DNA of 64,000 bases from an uncultured Parvularculaceae bacterium. GTDB taxonomy: Bacteria; Pseudomonadota; Alphaproteobacteria; Caulobacterales; Parvularculaceae. Made by a program: the position numbers and the translations under genes. Below, piece after piece: positions 55,453 through 64,000 of the stretch. Within the stretch, counting starts at the first letter, position 1. Every line of letters begins with the position of its first letter. Under the pieces are notes generated by a model. That model did no database searches and was not told the origin of the DNA. It saw only the letters and a list, made by a program, of their open reading frames with translations. The stretch covers positions 1 through 64,000 of the forward strand of contig CAMYLZ010000009.1 of assembly GCA_947259375.1 (NCBI GenBank). Reading direction: 5' to 3'.

Positions 55453-55710
55453 ATGATGATGAAAACACTGATCACCGCCGCCTCCGTCGCCGGGCTGATG
55501 TTGTCGCCCGCCTTCGCCAGCGACCTCGAGGCGCATTGTGAAGCCTATACGACCGAGTCCGGCGGCGACCCATCGGGCTGCGCGTGCCTGGCTGACGCTG
55601 CTGATGCGGACATGACGGCGGAACTGATGGCGGTCGCCAGCGATGCGGACATCGAGGCGTTGAGCGATGCGTCAAAGGGAGCCATCGCGGCGTGCTGGCC
55701 AGACGCATAA
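55453..55710 (+). CDS. Small secreted cysteine protein, paralogue B (DPSGC motif)
   Basis: An 85-aa protein with signal peptide (MKTLITAASVAGLMLSPAFA). The mature region has HCEAYTTESGGDPSGCACLADAAD, a helical acidic stretch and AACWPDA. It is a clear paralogue of the preceding gene (same length, same four-cysteine pattern, same DPSGCxCL). GAGAGA precedes the ATG. It is followed by a terminator. Confidence 0.82.
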   Translation: MMMKTLITAASVAGLMLSPAFASDLEAHCEAYTTESGGDPSGCACLADAADADMTAELMAVASDADIEALSDASKGAIAACWPDA

Positions 55711-55737
55711 GGCCGGGGCCTTGATAGCGAGATATTG

Positions 55738-55768
55738 AAGGCGCGGCGCATTTGGGCCGCGCCTTTTT
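55738..55768 (+). terminator. Intrinsic terminator before hisH
   Basis: AAGGCGCGGC (55738-55747) pairs with GCCGCGCCTT (55756-55765) around eight bases, followed by TTT. It would end transcripts from hisB and the small secreted genes, so hisH likely needs its own promoter or read-through. Confidence 0.85.
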
Positions 55769-55815
55769 GCTTGCTCCGCCCTTGCCTTCCGGCGGGTCGC
55801 GGCTACAAGCGCGCC

Positions 55816-56457
55816 ATGGCTGAAACGCTCGTCATCATCGATTACGGCTCGGGCAATTTGCGTTCGGTTGAAAAAGCGGCCGAGCGCGCCGCCCGCGAGG
55901 CCGGGCTCGCGCGTCATGTCGATGTGAGCGACGATCCGGCTGTGATCAGAAACGCCGACCGCCTGCTCCTGCCCGGCGTCGGGGCTTTTGCGGCCTGCAT
56001 GGCGGGGCTCGCCGCCCGCAGCGGCATGCTTGAAGCTATCGAACATGTCGCCCTTGTTGAACAGCGCCCGTTTTTGGGAATTTGCGTCGGCATGCAGCTT
56101 TTGGCGGCGCAGGGTCTGGAATATGGATCAAACTCTGGTCTTGGCTGGATTCAAGGTACGGTTACGCCGCTCAACGCAACGCCAACACATCGCAGCCCGC
56201 ATATGGGTTGGAACGACGTTCACGCGGTAGCGCCGCATACGGTATTTGACGGGCTGGATGGCGAAGCCTTCTATTTCGCCCATTCCTATCATTTTGACCT
56301 GGAAAATGATGCTCACCGCCTCGCGGTCGTGCAGCATGGGCGTTCAATTAATGCGCTGGTCGGCCGCGACAACATCATCGGCGCGCAATTCCATCCGGAA
56401 AAAAGCCAGCGCGCGGGCTTGCGCTTTTTGACCAATTTCCTTCGCTGGACGCCTTGA
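55816..56457 (+). CDS. hisH: Imidazole glycerol phosphate synthase, glutamine amidotransferase subunit
   Basis: A 213-aa class I amidotransferase: IIDYGSGNLRSVEKA, LLPGVGAFAACM, nucleophile GICVGMQLLAAQGLE, and the His/Glu pair QFHPEKSQ. It supplies ammonia to HisF. Only a poor ribosome site is visible before ATG 55816. Its stop overlaps the hisA start (TGATG). Confidence 0.96.
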   Translation: MAETLVIIDYGSGNLRSVEKAAERAAREAGLARHVDVSDDPAVIRNADRLLLPGVGAFAACMAGLAARSGMLEAIEHVALVEQRPFLGICVGMQLLAAQGLEYGSNSGLGWIQGTVTPLNATPTHRSPHMGWNDVHAVAPHTVFDGLDGEAFYFAHSYHFDLENDAHRLAVVQHGRSINALVGRDNIIGAQFHPEKSQRAGLRFLTNFLRWTP

Positions 56458-57200
56458 TGACGCAGAACCGAACACGCCCCTTTTCATTATATCCGGCCAT
56501 CGATTTGAAGGACGGGAAATGCGTGCGCCTGTTGCAAGGGCGGATGGAGGATTCCACCGTTTACAATGACGACCCGGCGGCGCAATCCATCATGTTCCAG
56601 AATGCCGGCTTTTCATGGGTGCATATTGTGGACCTTGACGGCGCATTCGCGGGTGCGACGCGAAATACGGGCGCCGTCAATGCGATTTTGTCAAAACTGG
56701 CCGTCAAGGCGCAGCTTGGCGGCGGCGTGCGGGATATGGTCGCCGTGGAACGCTGGCTCGAGGCCGGTATGACCCGGGTTATTCTCGGTACGGCGGCGGT
56801 TCATGATCCGGATTTTGTCAAAGCGGCCGCCGCGCGCTATCCGGGCCGCATCGTGCTTGGCGTCGATGCCAGGGACGGCCGGGTAAAGACCGATGGGTGG
56901 GACGGCGATACCGACGCGGACCCCGTTGAGTTGGTTAAAAGCTTTGAAAGTCAGGCGATTGCAGCGGTTGTCTACACCGATATCAGCCGCGACGGGGCGC
57001 TAAAAGGCGTCAATGTCGACGCTACGGCGACGCTTGCGGCGGCGACGTCTATCCCGGTCATAGCCTCAGGCGGCGTCGCGTCGGCAGACGATATACGCGC
57101 CCTTAAGGCGGCGCATCCCAATATTGAGGGCGTAATCATCGGTCGCGCGCTTTATGACGGGCGCATCACGCCGGCTGACGCCCTTGCCGCCGCCGCTTGA
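56457..57200 (+). CDS. hisA: ProFAR isomerase
   Basis: A 247-aa TIM-barrel isomerase: YPAIDLKDGKCVRLLQGRM with catalytic aspartate, LGGGVRDM, ILGTAAVHDP, VLGVDARDG and VIASGGVASADDI. It opens the sugar ring of ProFAR to PRFAR. ATG 56457 overlaps the hisH stop. Confidence 0.97.
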   Translation: MTQNRTRPFSLYPAIDLKDGKCVRLLQGRMEDSTVYNDDPAAQSIMFQNAGFSWVHIVDLDGAFAGATRNTGAVNAILSKLAVKAQLGGGVRDMVAVERWLEAGMTRVILGTAAVHDPDFVKAAAARYPGRIVLGVDARDGRVKTDGWDGDTDADPVELVKSFESQAIAAVVYTDISRDGALKGVNVDATATLAAATSIPVIASGGVASADDIRALKAAHPNIEGVIIGRALYDGRITPADALAAAA

Positions 57201-57275
57201 CGCTGGCTTGGCGACAATAACCTCGCGCGCCTATGATTACGCTTTGTAACGTGTTTGGTGGGGGTGGAGCCCGTC

Positions 57276-58820
57276 ATGACGGCTGGCTGCAAAGAATTTG
57301 AACTCAAGTTCACCGGCGCTGCGGCGGACATAGCGGCGCTTGTCACATCCGATTTCTTGTCGGTCACCGCGCCTGACGGCGGCGCCTGGCAGCGGCTATC
57401 TTCATCCTACTTCGATACCCCGGAGGGCGCATTGGCCCGTAAGGGCCTTAGCCTGCGTCTGCGCGAGGAGGGCGCCGCGCTCATTCAAGCGGTGAAAACG
57501 CGCGGCGACAGAGCGGCGGCGCGAATGGAATACGAAAAAAGCCTTGCGCATTCCGCTGAATTTCCGGCGCCGACGGGAGAGGGGACAATCGATGCGGCGA
57601 TTGCCGCGCTTGAGCCTTTCCTTGACCCCATCGCCGCCATCCGCGTCGACCGATGGGCGGCGACGGTGCGGTTCCGCGACGCTGACATCGAGATCGCCAT
57701 TGACCTTGGCATGGCTGAATGCACTGACGATTCAGGCGAAACCCGGGCGGCGGGGCTTGCCGAAGTCGAGCTGGAGCTGGTGCGCGGCGATCCCGCCCAT
57801 ATCTTCGCGCTCGCCCGGTTGTTGAACAATAACGCCCGGCTGCGCTATGCGGCGCGCTCGAAACTGGATTTTGCGCTGAGCCTCAAAGCGCCAAGCAAAG
57901 TCATTCCGCCCGCGCCCCGAACCATGCTGTCGCCGGAGATGACCGCCGCCGAAGCGCTGCAGGACTGTTTAGGCGACATTGGCGCGCGCATCGCGGAACT
58001 CCAGCCCTTCATTCTCGATTTGCGTCTGCCCGAAGGCGTTCATCAAATGCGGATCGCGCTTCGCAAATTGCGGTCTGTTGAGCGCATCTTTCGGCCGTAT
58101 CTCAAGCAGAACAACAAAATTTCCTCTTTGGCGAAACGCGCCGGCAGGTTCGCACGCGCGCTTGGACCAGCGCGCGACTGGGATGTATTTCTCGGCGAGA
58201 CCCTCCCGGTTGTTGGTGCAACCGATCAACCCTTGCCGGGCCTACGTATTCTCAAGGCGCGGGCCGAGGCCGCGCGCGCTGCGGCCTGGGCGGACGCCGT
58301 TCAGACGATCTCCGGCGAGCGGTTCTCGCGTTTCGTGATCGATCTGGTGGAAGCCGCAGCGCTCGGCGGATGGCGTGAACAGGCAAAACCGGCGCTAAGC
58401 GCTCCATTAAGCGACTTTGCGCCCACAGCGCTTGATCGGGCGCTGAGCAGGACTTTCAAAGCGGCGTCGCGGCTGCCGATGGAAGCAGGCCTCGTCGCAC
58501 GTCATCCATTGCGGATCGCCCTGAAAAAGCTGCGTTATCCCGTGCAATTGTTTCGCGTCGTCTATCCCAAGTCGGCGCGAAAAGAGTATATGGGCGCGAT
58601 GTCCGCACTCCAGGATGCGTTTGGCGCCATCAATGATGCCGTGGCGGCGCAGTCGCTCGCCGATCATGCGGCAAGGGGCGAAGGCGAGGAGGCGGTGCGC
58701 GCCGCTGGTTTCGTCGCCGGTTTTATGGCGGCCGAAGCATCCGCAGCGGTTGAGACTATAGACGCCTCATGGACCGCGTTCGAAAAGATGACGCCCTTCT
58801 GGCAAGACCAAGGTAGTTGA
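57276..58820 (+). CDS. CYTH-CHAD domain triphosphatase
   Basis: A 514-aa two-domain protein. The N-terminal CYTH domain has the ExExK motif (KEFELKF, residues 6-12), LRLREEGAALIQAVKTRG, and strand pairs up to about residue 200. The CHAD domain (about 230-490) has histidine/basic helices such as VHQMRIALRKLRSVERIFRP and HPLRIALKKLRYPVQLF. CYTH hydrolyses triphosphate or similar; CHAD binds polyphosphate. It lies between hisA and hisF and ends one base before the hisF ATG, so it is tightly coupled to the his operon. ATG 57276 follows GGTGGAG. Confidence 0.93.
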   Translation: MTAGCKEFELKFTGAAADIAALVTSDFLSVTAPDGGAWQRLSSSYFDTPEGALARKGLSLRLREEGAALIQAVKTRGDRAAARMEYEKSLAHSAEFPAPTGEGTIDAAIAALEPFLDPIAAIRVDRWAATVRFRDADIEIAIDLGMAECTDDSGETRAAGLAEVELELVRGDPAHIFALARLLNNNARLRYAARSKLDFALSLKAPSKVIPPAPRTMLSPEMTAAEALQDCLGDIGARIAELQPFILDLRLPEGVHQMRIALRKLRSVERIFRPYLKQNNKISSLAKRAGRFARALGPARDWDVFLGETLPVVGATDQPLPGLRILKARAEAARAAAWADAVQTISGERFSRFVIDLVEAAALGGWREQAKPALSAPLSDFAPTALDRALSRTFKAASRLPMEAGLVARHPLRIALKKLRYPVQLFRVVYPKSARKEYMGAMSALQDAFGAINDAVAAQSLADHAARGEGEEAVRAAGFVAGFMAAEASAAVETIDASWTAFEKMTPFWQDQGS

Positions 58821-59597
58821 ATGCTCAATATACGAATTATCCCCTGTCTCGATGTCAAGGATGGGCGCGTCGTAAAGGGCGTCAATTTCGTCAATCTGCG
58901 CGACGCCGGCGACCCTGCTGCCGCGGCGCAAGCTTACGATGCGGCCGGCGCGGACGAGCTCTGCTTTCTCGATATCTCTGCGAGCCATGAGGGCAGGGGC
59001 ATTCTCCTCGACAAAGTCTCGACGGTCGCGGAACGTTGTTTCATGCCGTTGACCGTCGGCGGCGGCGTTTCGTCGGTAAATGATTTTCGCGCGCTTTTGC
59101 TGGCCGGAGCTGACAAAGTCGCTATCAATACGGCGGCGGTGAAAACGCCCGAGCTGATCAACGCAGCGGCGGAACGGTTCGGCGCCCAATGTGTGGTCGT
59201 CGCCATCGACGCCAAGCGGGTCGGTGCGGCGCGTCGCGGTGGCTGGGAGGTTTTCACCCATGGCGGCCGCAATCCAACCGGCATTGATGCGGTCGACTTC
59301 GCCAAGGAGGCGGTGCGGCGCGGCGCCGGCGAAATTCTGCTGACCTCCATGGATCGGGATGGCGTTAAAACCGGCTATGATATTGAGCTGACCCGGGCGG
59401 TGTCGGAAGCAGTGGATGCGCCAGTGATCGCCTCCGGCGGTGCGGGCAAGGTCGAGCACCTCGTCGAAGCGGCGCGCGACGGTAAAGCATCCGCCGTTCT
59501 CGCGGCGTCGATATTTCACTTCGGCGAAGTCTCGATTGCTGATGCGAAAGCGGCGCTCGCTGCGGCCGGGTTGCCGGCGAGAACGGCGACGACATAG
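58821..59597 (+). CDS. hisF: Imidazole glycerol phosphate synthase, cyclase subunit
   Basis: A 258-aa TIM barrel: [19 protein letters not shown] with catalytic Asp11, [38 protein letters not shown] and [17 protein letters not shown]. With HisH it makes ImGP and AICAR. It starts directly after the CYTH-CHAD stop. Confidence 0.97.
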   Translation: MLNIRIIPCLDVKDGRVVKGVNFVNLRDAGDPAAAAQAYDAAGADELCFLDISASHEGRGILLDKVSTVAERCFMPLTVGGGVSSVNDFRALLLAGADKVAINTAAVKTPELINAAAERFGAQCVVVAIDAKRVGAARRGGWEVFTHGGRNPTGIDAVDFAKEAVRRGAGEILLTSMDRDGVKTGYDIELTRAVSEAVDAPVIASGGAGKVEHLVEAARDGKASAVLAASIFHFGEVSIADAKAALAAAGLPARTATT

Positions 59598-59625
59598 GTT
59601 AGCAATTGAAAGGCGCGCAAGGCAG

Positions 59626-59961
59626 ATGACTCAGCATACGGACAAGCTTGGCGGCGTTCTTGGCCGGCTCGAACAAACGATTGTCGCGCGAAAAGGCGCG
59701 CCGTCACACCAGTCTTATACAGCGTCCTTGCTTGCGGGCGGCGCGCAGAAATGTGCCAAGAAATTCGGTGAAGAAGCCGTCGAAGCAGCGTTGGCGGCGG
59801 CGTCTGGCGATAAAGACCATCTGACCGCCGAGGCGGCGGATGTTCTTTATCATCTTATCGTCATGCTCGCAGAGCAAGGCGTCACATTGAGCGAGGTCGC
59901 CGCTGTGCTTGCCGCACGCGAGGGAACCTCAGGACACGACGAAAAAGCCTCACGCACCTAA
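59626..59961 (+). CDS. hisE: Phosphoribosyl-ATP pyrophosphatase
   Basis: A 111-aa all-alpha NTP pyrophosphatase: SYTASLLAGGAQKCAKKFGEEAVEAALAA (parts: SYTASLLAGGAQ, KKFGEEAVEAALAA) with metal-binding glutamates, and LTAEAADVLYHLIVMLAEQGV. It performs the second step of histidine synthesis and is the last gene of the operon; hisI is not here. A strong terminator follows. Confidence 0.95.
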   Translation: MTQHTDKLGGVLGRLEQTIVARKGAPSHQSYTASLLAGGAQKCAKKFGEEAVEAALAAASGDKDHLTAEAADVLYHLIVMLAEQGVTLSEVAAVLAAREGTSGHDEKASRT

Positions 59962-59982
59962 TTTCGCAGCGTTAATACAGTA

Positions 59983-60009
59983 AAAAGCCCCGCTTAAGGC
60001 GGGGCTTTT
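59983..60009. terminator. Bidirectional intrinsic terminator between hisE and the M2 peptidase
   Basis: AAAAGCCCCGC (59983-59993) and GCGGGGCTTTT (59999-60009) form a perfect 11-bp stem with loop ttaag. A and T flanks serve both converging genes. Confidence 0.92.
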
Positions 60010-60037
60010 CGAGCATCGGCGGTCGCTTCACGCAGCC

Positions 60038-61888
60038 TTACCAGCCGCAGCTACGGTTCTGGTTCTGTGCTTCAAGCCATTCCATCAAGGGCGCGAAATA
60101 ATCGACCATCGCGGAGCCGTCCATTTCCCGCGACCCAGTGAAGGCTTCCAGCGCCTCAGGCCACGGCTTTGACTGGCCCATTTCGAGCATGGCGTTGAAG
60201 CGCGCGCCGACCTCTTCAGATCCATAAAGAGAGCAGCGATGCAGCGGGCCTTCCCACCCGGCCTGTTCACAAGCGGCTTTAAGGAACTGGAACTGCAGAA
60301 TATGCGCAATGAAATAGCGCGTATAGGAAACATTGTTGGGAATGTGATACTTGCCGCCCGGATCGAAATAATCCGCAGAGCGTTCGACCGGCGGGCGGAT
60401 GCCCTGATATTGCGTCCGCAAGGCCCACCAGCCGTCATTATAGGTTTCCTCCGTCAATTCACCGGAAAAGACCTGCCAGCGCCATTTATCCATCAACAGG
60501 CCAAAGGGCTGGAAAGCGACCTTTTCAAGCGCCGCCGCCATCAGCAGGCCGACGTCTTTCGATGCGTCGGGAACCTGTTCGATCAGGCCGAGCTGTTTGA
60601 GATACTCAGGCGTGATCGACAGCGCCACCATATCGCCGATCGCTTCGTGGAAGCCGCCATTGGCGCCGCCCTGGAAGATCGGCGACTGGTGTTTATATGC
60701 ACGCTGATAATAATTGTGGCCAAGCTCGTGATGGACTGTCTGGAAATCATCCGCATTGACCTTGGTGCACATCTTGATGCGGATGTCCTCTTGGCCGTCG
60801 AGGTTCCAGGCCGAAGCATGGCAAGCGGCTTCCCGGCCTTCTGGTTTGGTGATTTGCGAGCGCTCCCAGAATGTATCGGGGAGCGGCTCAAAACCCAGCG
60901 AAGAGAAAAACGCCTCGCCGGTCTCGACCATTTTCACCGCATCATAATTGTTTTCCTTGAGCAGCTCGGTCAGGTCGTAGCCGGGGTCGGCCTCGCCCGG
61001 CGCCACAAGATCATAGATGTTGCCCCAGCTTTGCGCCCACATATTGCCCAACAAATCAGCGCGGATGGGCTGATCGAGGGGGGCAACGCTGTCGCCATAT
61101 TGTTCGTTCAGTTCCGCACGCACATGGCAGTGAAGCTGGTCATATAGCGGTTTCACCTGACCCCAGAGCCGGTCGGTCTCGGCGGCAAACTCCGCAGGCG
61201 GAAGATCGTAACGCGCGCGCCACATGGCGCCGACATCATCAAAACCGAGCTCGCGCGCACCCTCATTGGCGATCTTCGCCATGGCCGCATAGTCTTCTTT
61301 CATGGTCGTGCCGGCGTCATTGGCGGCGATAGGCACCTCGCGCCATTTGACCCAGATTTCTTGCAGTTTTTGCGGGTCGCGAATCGTACCCATCACCTCT
61401 TCAAGATCGACCCGGGCGACCAATTCGCCGTCGAGTTCGATCTTGCCGGTGGCGTATGTGGACGCCATGCGGGTATTGATTTCCGACAATTCTTTTGCTG
61501 CGCCAGGCCGTTCCGGCGCCGGCAGGTTGAGCCCCAGCTTGATCAGCTCGATCTTGCGGCGCATTTCTTCGGGTAATTCAAGATCATTGAAGCGCTTGGC
61601 TTCATTGGCGAATCTGACGCCGGTCTCCGTGCCTTCTGCGGCGACGCGGGTATTCAGCCAATCAGTGTCGTAATTGATATAGGTGGCGTTCACCCAGGAA
61701 ATGCGGGCCGAATACTCGCCGAAATCACGGTAGAATGCTTCAACTTCCTCGATAAAGGCTGCGGCGTCTTCGACGGTCGGCGCAGCGGATGCAGCCGGCG
61801 TGCTGTTGTCGGCGCAAGCTGCGATAAGAGCGAAGGCGGAAACGGCCGCCAAGGCGCCGAAGGGCCGGCGCAAGGATCGATTGATCAT
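60038..61888 (-). CDS. M2-family dipeptidyl carboxypeptidase (bacterial ACE homologue), lipoprotein
   Basis: A 616-aa zinc peptidase. Lipobox IAAC (Cys25) anchors it in the periplasm. The zinc motif is HELGH with His387, Glu388 and His391, and the third ligand Glu415 in GANGGFHEAIGD is 24 residues on, as in angiotensin-converting enzyme. NNVSYTRYFIAHILQFQFLKAAC matches the ACE C-terminal helix. Length is normal for bacterial ACE. It probably removes C-terminal dipeptides from periplasmic peptides. Confidence 0.94.
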   Translation of the reverse strand: MINRSLRRPFGALAAVSAFALIAACADNSTPAASAAPTVEDAAAFIEEVEAFYRDFGEYSARISWVNATYINYDTDWLNTRVAAEGTETGVRFANEAKRFNDLELPEEMRRKIELIKLGLNLPAPERPGAAKELSEINTRMASTYATGKIELDGELVARVDLEEVMGTIRDPQKLQEIWVKWREVPIAANDAGTTMKEDYAAMAKIANEGARELGFDDVGAMWRARYDLPPAEFAAETDRLWGQVKPLYDQLHCHVRAELNEQYGDSVAPLDQPIRADLLGNMWAQSWGNIYDLVAPGEADPGYDLTELLKENNYDAVKMVETGEAFFSSLGFEPLPDTFWERSQITKPEGREAACHASAWNLDGQEDIRIKMCTKVNADDFQTVHHELGHNYYQRAYKHQSPIFQGGANGGFHEAIGDMVALSITPEYLKQLGLIEQVPDASKDVGLLMAAALEKVAFQPFGLLMDKWRWQVFSGELTEETYNDGWWALRTQYQGIRPPVERSADYFDPGGKYHIPNNVSYTRYFIAHILQFQFLKAACEQAGWEGPLHRCSLYGSEEVGARFNAMLEMGQSKPWPEALEAFTGSREMDGSAMVDYFAPLMEWLEAQNQNRSCGW

Positions 61889-61972
61889 GGAGACTCCCTC
61901 AAAATTATTGTTTGGCCGACATTCTAACGTCGGCGGCAGGCGGGTGCAAAGCGCTTGCGCGGGGCATGCGCC

Positions 61973-62557
61973 CTAGACCTTTTCGGCAATCCTTATAGCG
62001 GTCCGGCAACCGAGCCTGATCGCCGAGGAAAGCAGCCGGTAGCCGGGGGCCGCGCGGGCGCCTTCATTTTCTGCGGTGTGCTTGTGTTCAAGCTCGTCAT
62101 CGCGGAACTGGCGCACAGTATCGCAAAGTTGAGGCTCAACCCCGTCGAGCTCTTCGATCTGTTCGGCATAGTGCTTTTCGATGACGTCCTCGACGGCTTC
62201 CGTGCAGGCCATCGCCGCTTTCTCACCCAGCAGCGCAGTTGCCGCGCCAAGGCCAAACCCGGCAGCGTTCCAGAGAGGCGCCAGCAGCGTCGGGCGAATG
62301 CGACGCTCAGCCAGGAGCCGGTCGAAAGTTTCCAGATGATGCTGCTCGCCGTCTTCCATATGCTGGATAAGTTTTGCCGTGCGTTCCTTGTGCGGAAGAT
62401 TTTCAAACACCGCCCGCTGGCCGCGATAGATCGCAACAGCGCCATATTCGCCTGCATGATCGACCCGCAGCATGTCGGCAATTCGCGCGCCGCGCGGGCC
62501 GGGTCTTGCCGGCGATGGTTCGGGTGAAACGGGACTTGGCGAAACGGACTTGGCCAT
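61973..62557 (-). CDS. coq7: Demethoxyubiquinone hydroxylase
   Basis: A 194-aa di-iron protein of the Coq7/Clk1 type: MLRVDHAGEYGAVAIYRGQ, HMEDGEQHHLETF, CTEAVEDVIEKHYAEQ and LEHKHTAENEGA hold the carboxylate/histidine ligands. It performs the last hydroxylation of ubiquinone synthesis. ATG 62557 overlaps the dsbB stop (TGATG), which sets the start. Confidence 0.94.
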   Translation of the reverse strand: MAKSVSPSPVSPEPSPARPGPRGARIADMLRVDHAGEYGAVAIYRGQRAVFENLPHKERTAKLIQHMEDGEQHHLETFDRLLAERRIRPTLLAPLWNAAGFGLGAATALLGEKAAMACTEAVEDVIEKHYAEQIEELDGVEPQLCDTVRQFRDDELEHKHTAENEGARAAPGYRLLSSAIRLGCRTAIRIAEKV

Positions 62558-63099
62558 CACGTCGCGCCTGTCTTGAAATGCCGCGCCGCACGGGTCTCGC
62601 GAAGCGCGGCGAAAAGCGTCAGGGCGAACAGGCCGGCTGACACCAGGAGGTTGTAGCCGGCCATGGAAACGCCGAACAACCGCCATTGAACCTCTTCGCA
62701 TGAGGGGCCGCTCGCCGCCTCGTTGAGCGACGCCGCCAGATCGGCAACCGAGATATCGACGCCGCCGCCTGCGCAAATCGCCGGGCCCGGCCAATAGCCG
62801 TATTCCACGCCAATATGGAAAAAAGCGAGGCCGGCGCTCACCGCATAGACCAAGGCGGCCGCGCCGACGGCGCTTGCGGCGCCAAGCCGCGATTTAAAGG
62901 CCCGCGCCAGCATCAGCCCCGCTGCGGCCAGCGCCAGCGCCGTCCAGTGGGCTTCACGCTGGTCGAGGCACAAAACGCACGGGATGAGGCCGCCGACCCG
63001 TTCAAACAAATGGGCGCCGGCAAGCAAGCCGGCGCTTGCCGCAAGGGCCAGCCCAAGCGTGCGTTCAGTAAAGGAAAAGCGCTGCAGCGACAAAAGCAT
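62557..63099 (-). CDS. dsbB: DsbB-type disulfide bond formation protein
   Basis: A 180-aa four-helix membrane protein. The first periplasmic loop has the CxxC pair Cys41/Cys44 (IPCVLCLDQREAHW), and the second loop has AICAGGG and GPSCEEVQW for the second cysteine pair. It passes electrons from DsbA-type proteins to quinone. The start is taken at ATG 63099; an in-frame ATG 57 bp upstream would add a basic leader. coq7 follows with a one-base overlap. Confidence 0.88.
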   Translation of the reverse strand: MLLSLQRFSFTERTLGLALAASAGLLAGAHLFERVGGLIPCVLCLDQREAHWTALALAAAGLMLARAFKSRLGAASAVGAAALVYAVSAGLAFFHIGVEYGYWPGPAICAGGGVDISVADLAASLNEAASGPSCEEVQWRLFGVSMAGYNLLVSAGLFALTLFAALRETRAARHFKTGAT

Positions 63100-63170
63100 G
63101 CCGTCTATATAGCGCCGAAAGGCGCGGCGGCGCCTTAGACGGATCGTCACATCCATGCATGGCGGGTTGC

Positions 63171-63857
63171 CTAGAGGCCAAGCCAGCCCCGGATCAGGTG
63201 AACAGCTTCGGCGCCAAGAAAGATCAGCAGCATCACCCAGACAAAACCGACCAACAATCCGGCGATCACCAGAAGGCCATCCCGTTCGATCAGCCCGAGC
63301 GCGGTGATGGCGACGCCGATCCCCGGCACCGTGTTGGTCGAGGGCAGGGGCGTCAGAATCGACGCGATGGGTATGAGCATCAATGCGCCGACCAGGCGGT
63401 GCCCGAGATGGCCGGTGACCGGTCTCCATCGCGGCGAGGCGATGCGTTCCAGCCAGCCGACATATTTTTCCGCCCGTTTCAACACGCTCTGAAACGCGCC
63501 TACGGCAAAGGGGCGATCATGCAGCTTTCGGGGCAGCCACGGATGGCGCCCGCCCATCGCCATTTGGCCGGCCAGCGCGAGCATTGGCAGGGCAACAATT
63601 TGCGGCAGCAGGTAAACAAACGGCAAGCAGCATGGCAGCGCCAGCAACAACAGCAAAAAGCCGAAAGCGCGTTCGTCAAGCCGATCGACGATATCGCCAA
63701 GCCGGGCGGTGGAAGCGGGCTCGCTGTCGTGCGGGTCTGCGGCGTGCGGTTCTGCGGCGTTTACGCGCAAATCATCAAGGATTTCGTTCAAAACCTGCGT
63801 GGCGCCGCGCATGCGCGGCTGGGCGGCTCCGTCAGAGGCCATGGGTTTATCCAGCAT
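63171..63857 (-). CDS. ExoD-family membrane protein
   Basis: A 228-aa protein with a soluble N-terminal part and a membrane half: LGDIVDRLDERAFGFLLLLLALPCCLPFVYLLPQIVALPML (parts: RLGDIVDRLDERAFG, LPFVYLLPQIVALPML), WLERIASPRWRPVTG and an LTPLPSTNTVPGIGVAITALGLIERDG region typical of ExoD. ExoD affects exopolysaccharide and symbiosis in rhizobia; the mechanism is unclear. It lies upstream of dsbB on the same strand. Confidence 0.9.
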   Translation of the reverse strand: MLDKPMASDGAAQPRMRGATQVLNEILDDLRVNAAEPHAADPHDSEPASTARLGDIVDRLDERAFGFLLLLLALPCCLPFVYLLPQIVALPMLALAGQMAMGGRHPWLPRKLHDRPFAVGAFQSVLKRAEKYVGWLERIASPRWRPVTGHLGHRLVGALMLIPIASILTPLPSTNTVPGIGVAITALGLIERDGLLVIAGLLVGFVWVMLLIFLGAEAVHLIRGWLGL

Positions 63858-63908
63858 CTTGTTTCACTCGCGATGTAAGCCGCTTTGCCCGATCCCAACA
63901 GGGCCGGC

Positions 63909-64000
63909 TTAATAAAACATCATCACCCGTCTTGACCCGGACTTCGCGCTACCTAATATGCCGCCCTCGTCGTCGACCGCGATCGGATGCCCCTCTGGCG
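63909..64000 (-). CDS. Possible 3' end of a gene entering from the right
   Basis: On the minus strand a frame is open from the window edge to a TAA at 63911-63909. It would end PEGHPIAVDDEGGILGSAKS..MMFY. Codons are GC-rich at third positions, but 29 residues are too few to be sure or to name a family. Confidence 0.3.
   Translation of the reverse strand, partial: PEGHPIAVDDEGGILGSAKSGSRRVMMFY

Noticed and set aside
1-64000. CRISPR arrays, insertion sequences, rRNA or tRNA genes, prophage
   Set aside because: No regularly spaced repeats, transposase motifs, rRNA-like sequence or cloverleaf was recognised on reading; a tRNA or repeat search by program would settle this.

Overview
The window is GC-rich, densely coding bacterial chromosome from an alphaproteobacterium with Caulobacter-type cell-cycle control (Caulobacterales/Parvularculales-like; the exact order is my inference). 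The evidence is the gene order ppdR-maf-aroE-coaE divergent from hemE-hemJ-rho, followed by mnmE-mnmG-rsmG-parA-parB and holA-lptE-leuS, plus a CckA hybrid kinase, CtrA-type boxes, GANTC sites and an alphaproteobacterial SOS box.

Layout. 1-10 kb: 5' end of an unidentified gene, a comM-like gene behind a LexA-type box, a soluble hybrid histidine kinase, an AmpG-like transporter, a small lipoprotein, a PfkB-family adenosine kinase, then the leftward operon ppdR-maf-aroE-coaE. 10.0-10.4 kb: an intergenic region with the marks of a chromosomal replication origin of the Caulobacter Cori type (AT-rich array of CtrA half-sites, DnaA W-box cores, four GANTC sites, a direct repeat) beside hemE. 10.4-21 kb: hemE-hemJ, rho, a secreted protein, a GST, a DUF4199 membrane protein, a VOC protein, a leftward group of quinone reductase, GDPD lipoprotein, YceI lipoprotein and a frameshifted membrane LuxR-type gene, then mnmE. 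21-26 kb: mnmG-rsmG-parA-parB carrying four parS sites. 26-29.3 kb: an accessory insert between parB and holA (STAS-like protein, small LuxR-type regulator with its own promoter and leader hairpin, large outer-membrane barrel, small four-cysteine secreted protein). 29.6-36 kb: holA-lptE-leuS, a DUF3576 lipoprotein and a porin. 36-43 kb: VOC lipoprotein, ThiE/TenI-like protein divergent from YggS, OmpR-type regulator, ArsC-like reductase, and a leftward group of patatin, DUF302 lipoprotein, SDR and FeS-type photolyase. 43-50 kb: cckA, dnaQ, secB, fxsA, Tim44-like, mltA, smr. 50-60 kb: a membrane protein with a prephenate-dehydratase-like domain, hslUV, and hisB-hisH-hisA-hisF-hisE interrupted by a pair of small secreted paralogues and by a CYTH-CHAD triphosphatase. 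60-64 kb: a bacterial ACE-like M2 peptidase, coq7, dsbB, exoD and a possible gene end.

How the parts fit: origin, centromere (parS/ParAB) and the kinase that feeds phosphate to CtrA lie within about 35 kb. CtrA-type boxes at the proposed origin would link origin control to the same phosphorelay. Most other genes are housekeeping. The most unusual stretches are the 26-29 kb insert, the cassette inside the his operon, the PDT-like membrane protein and several perfect inverted repeats in intergenic regions.
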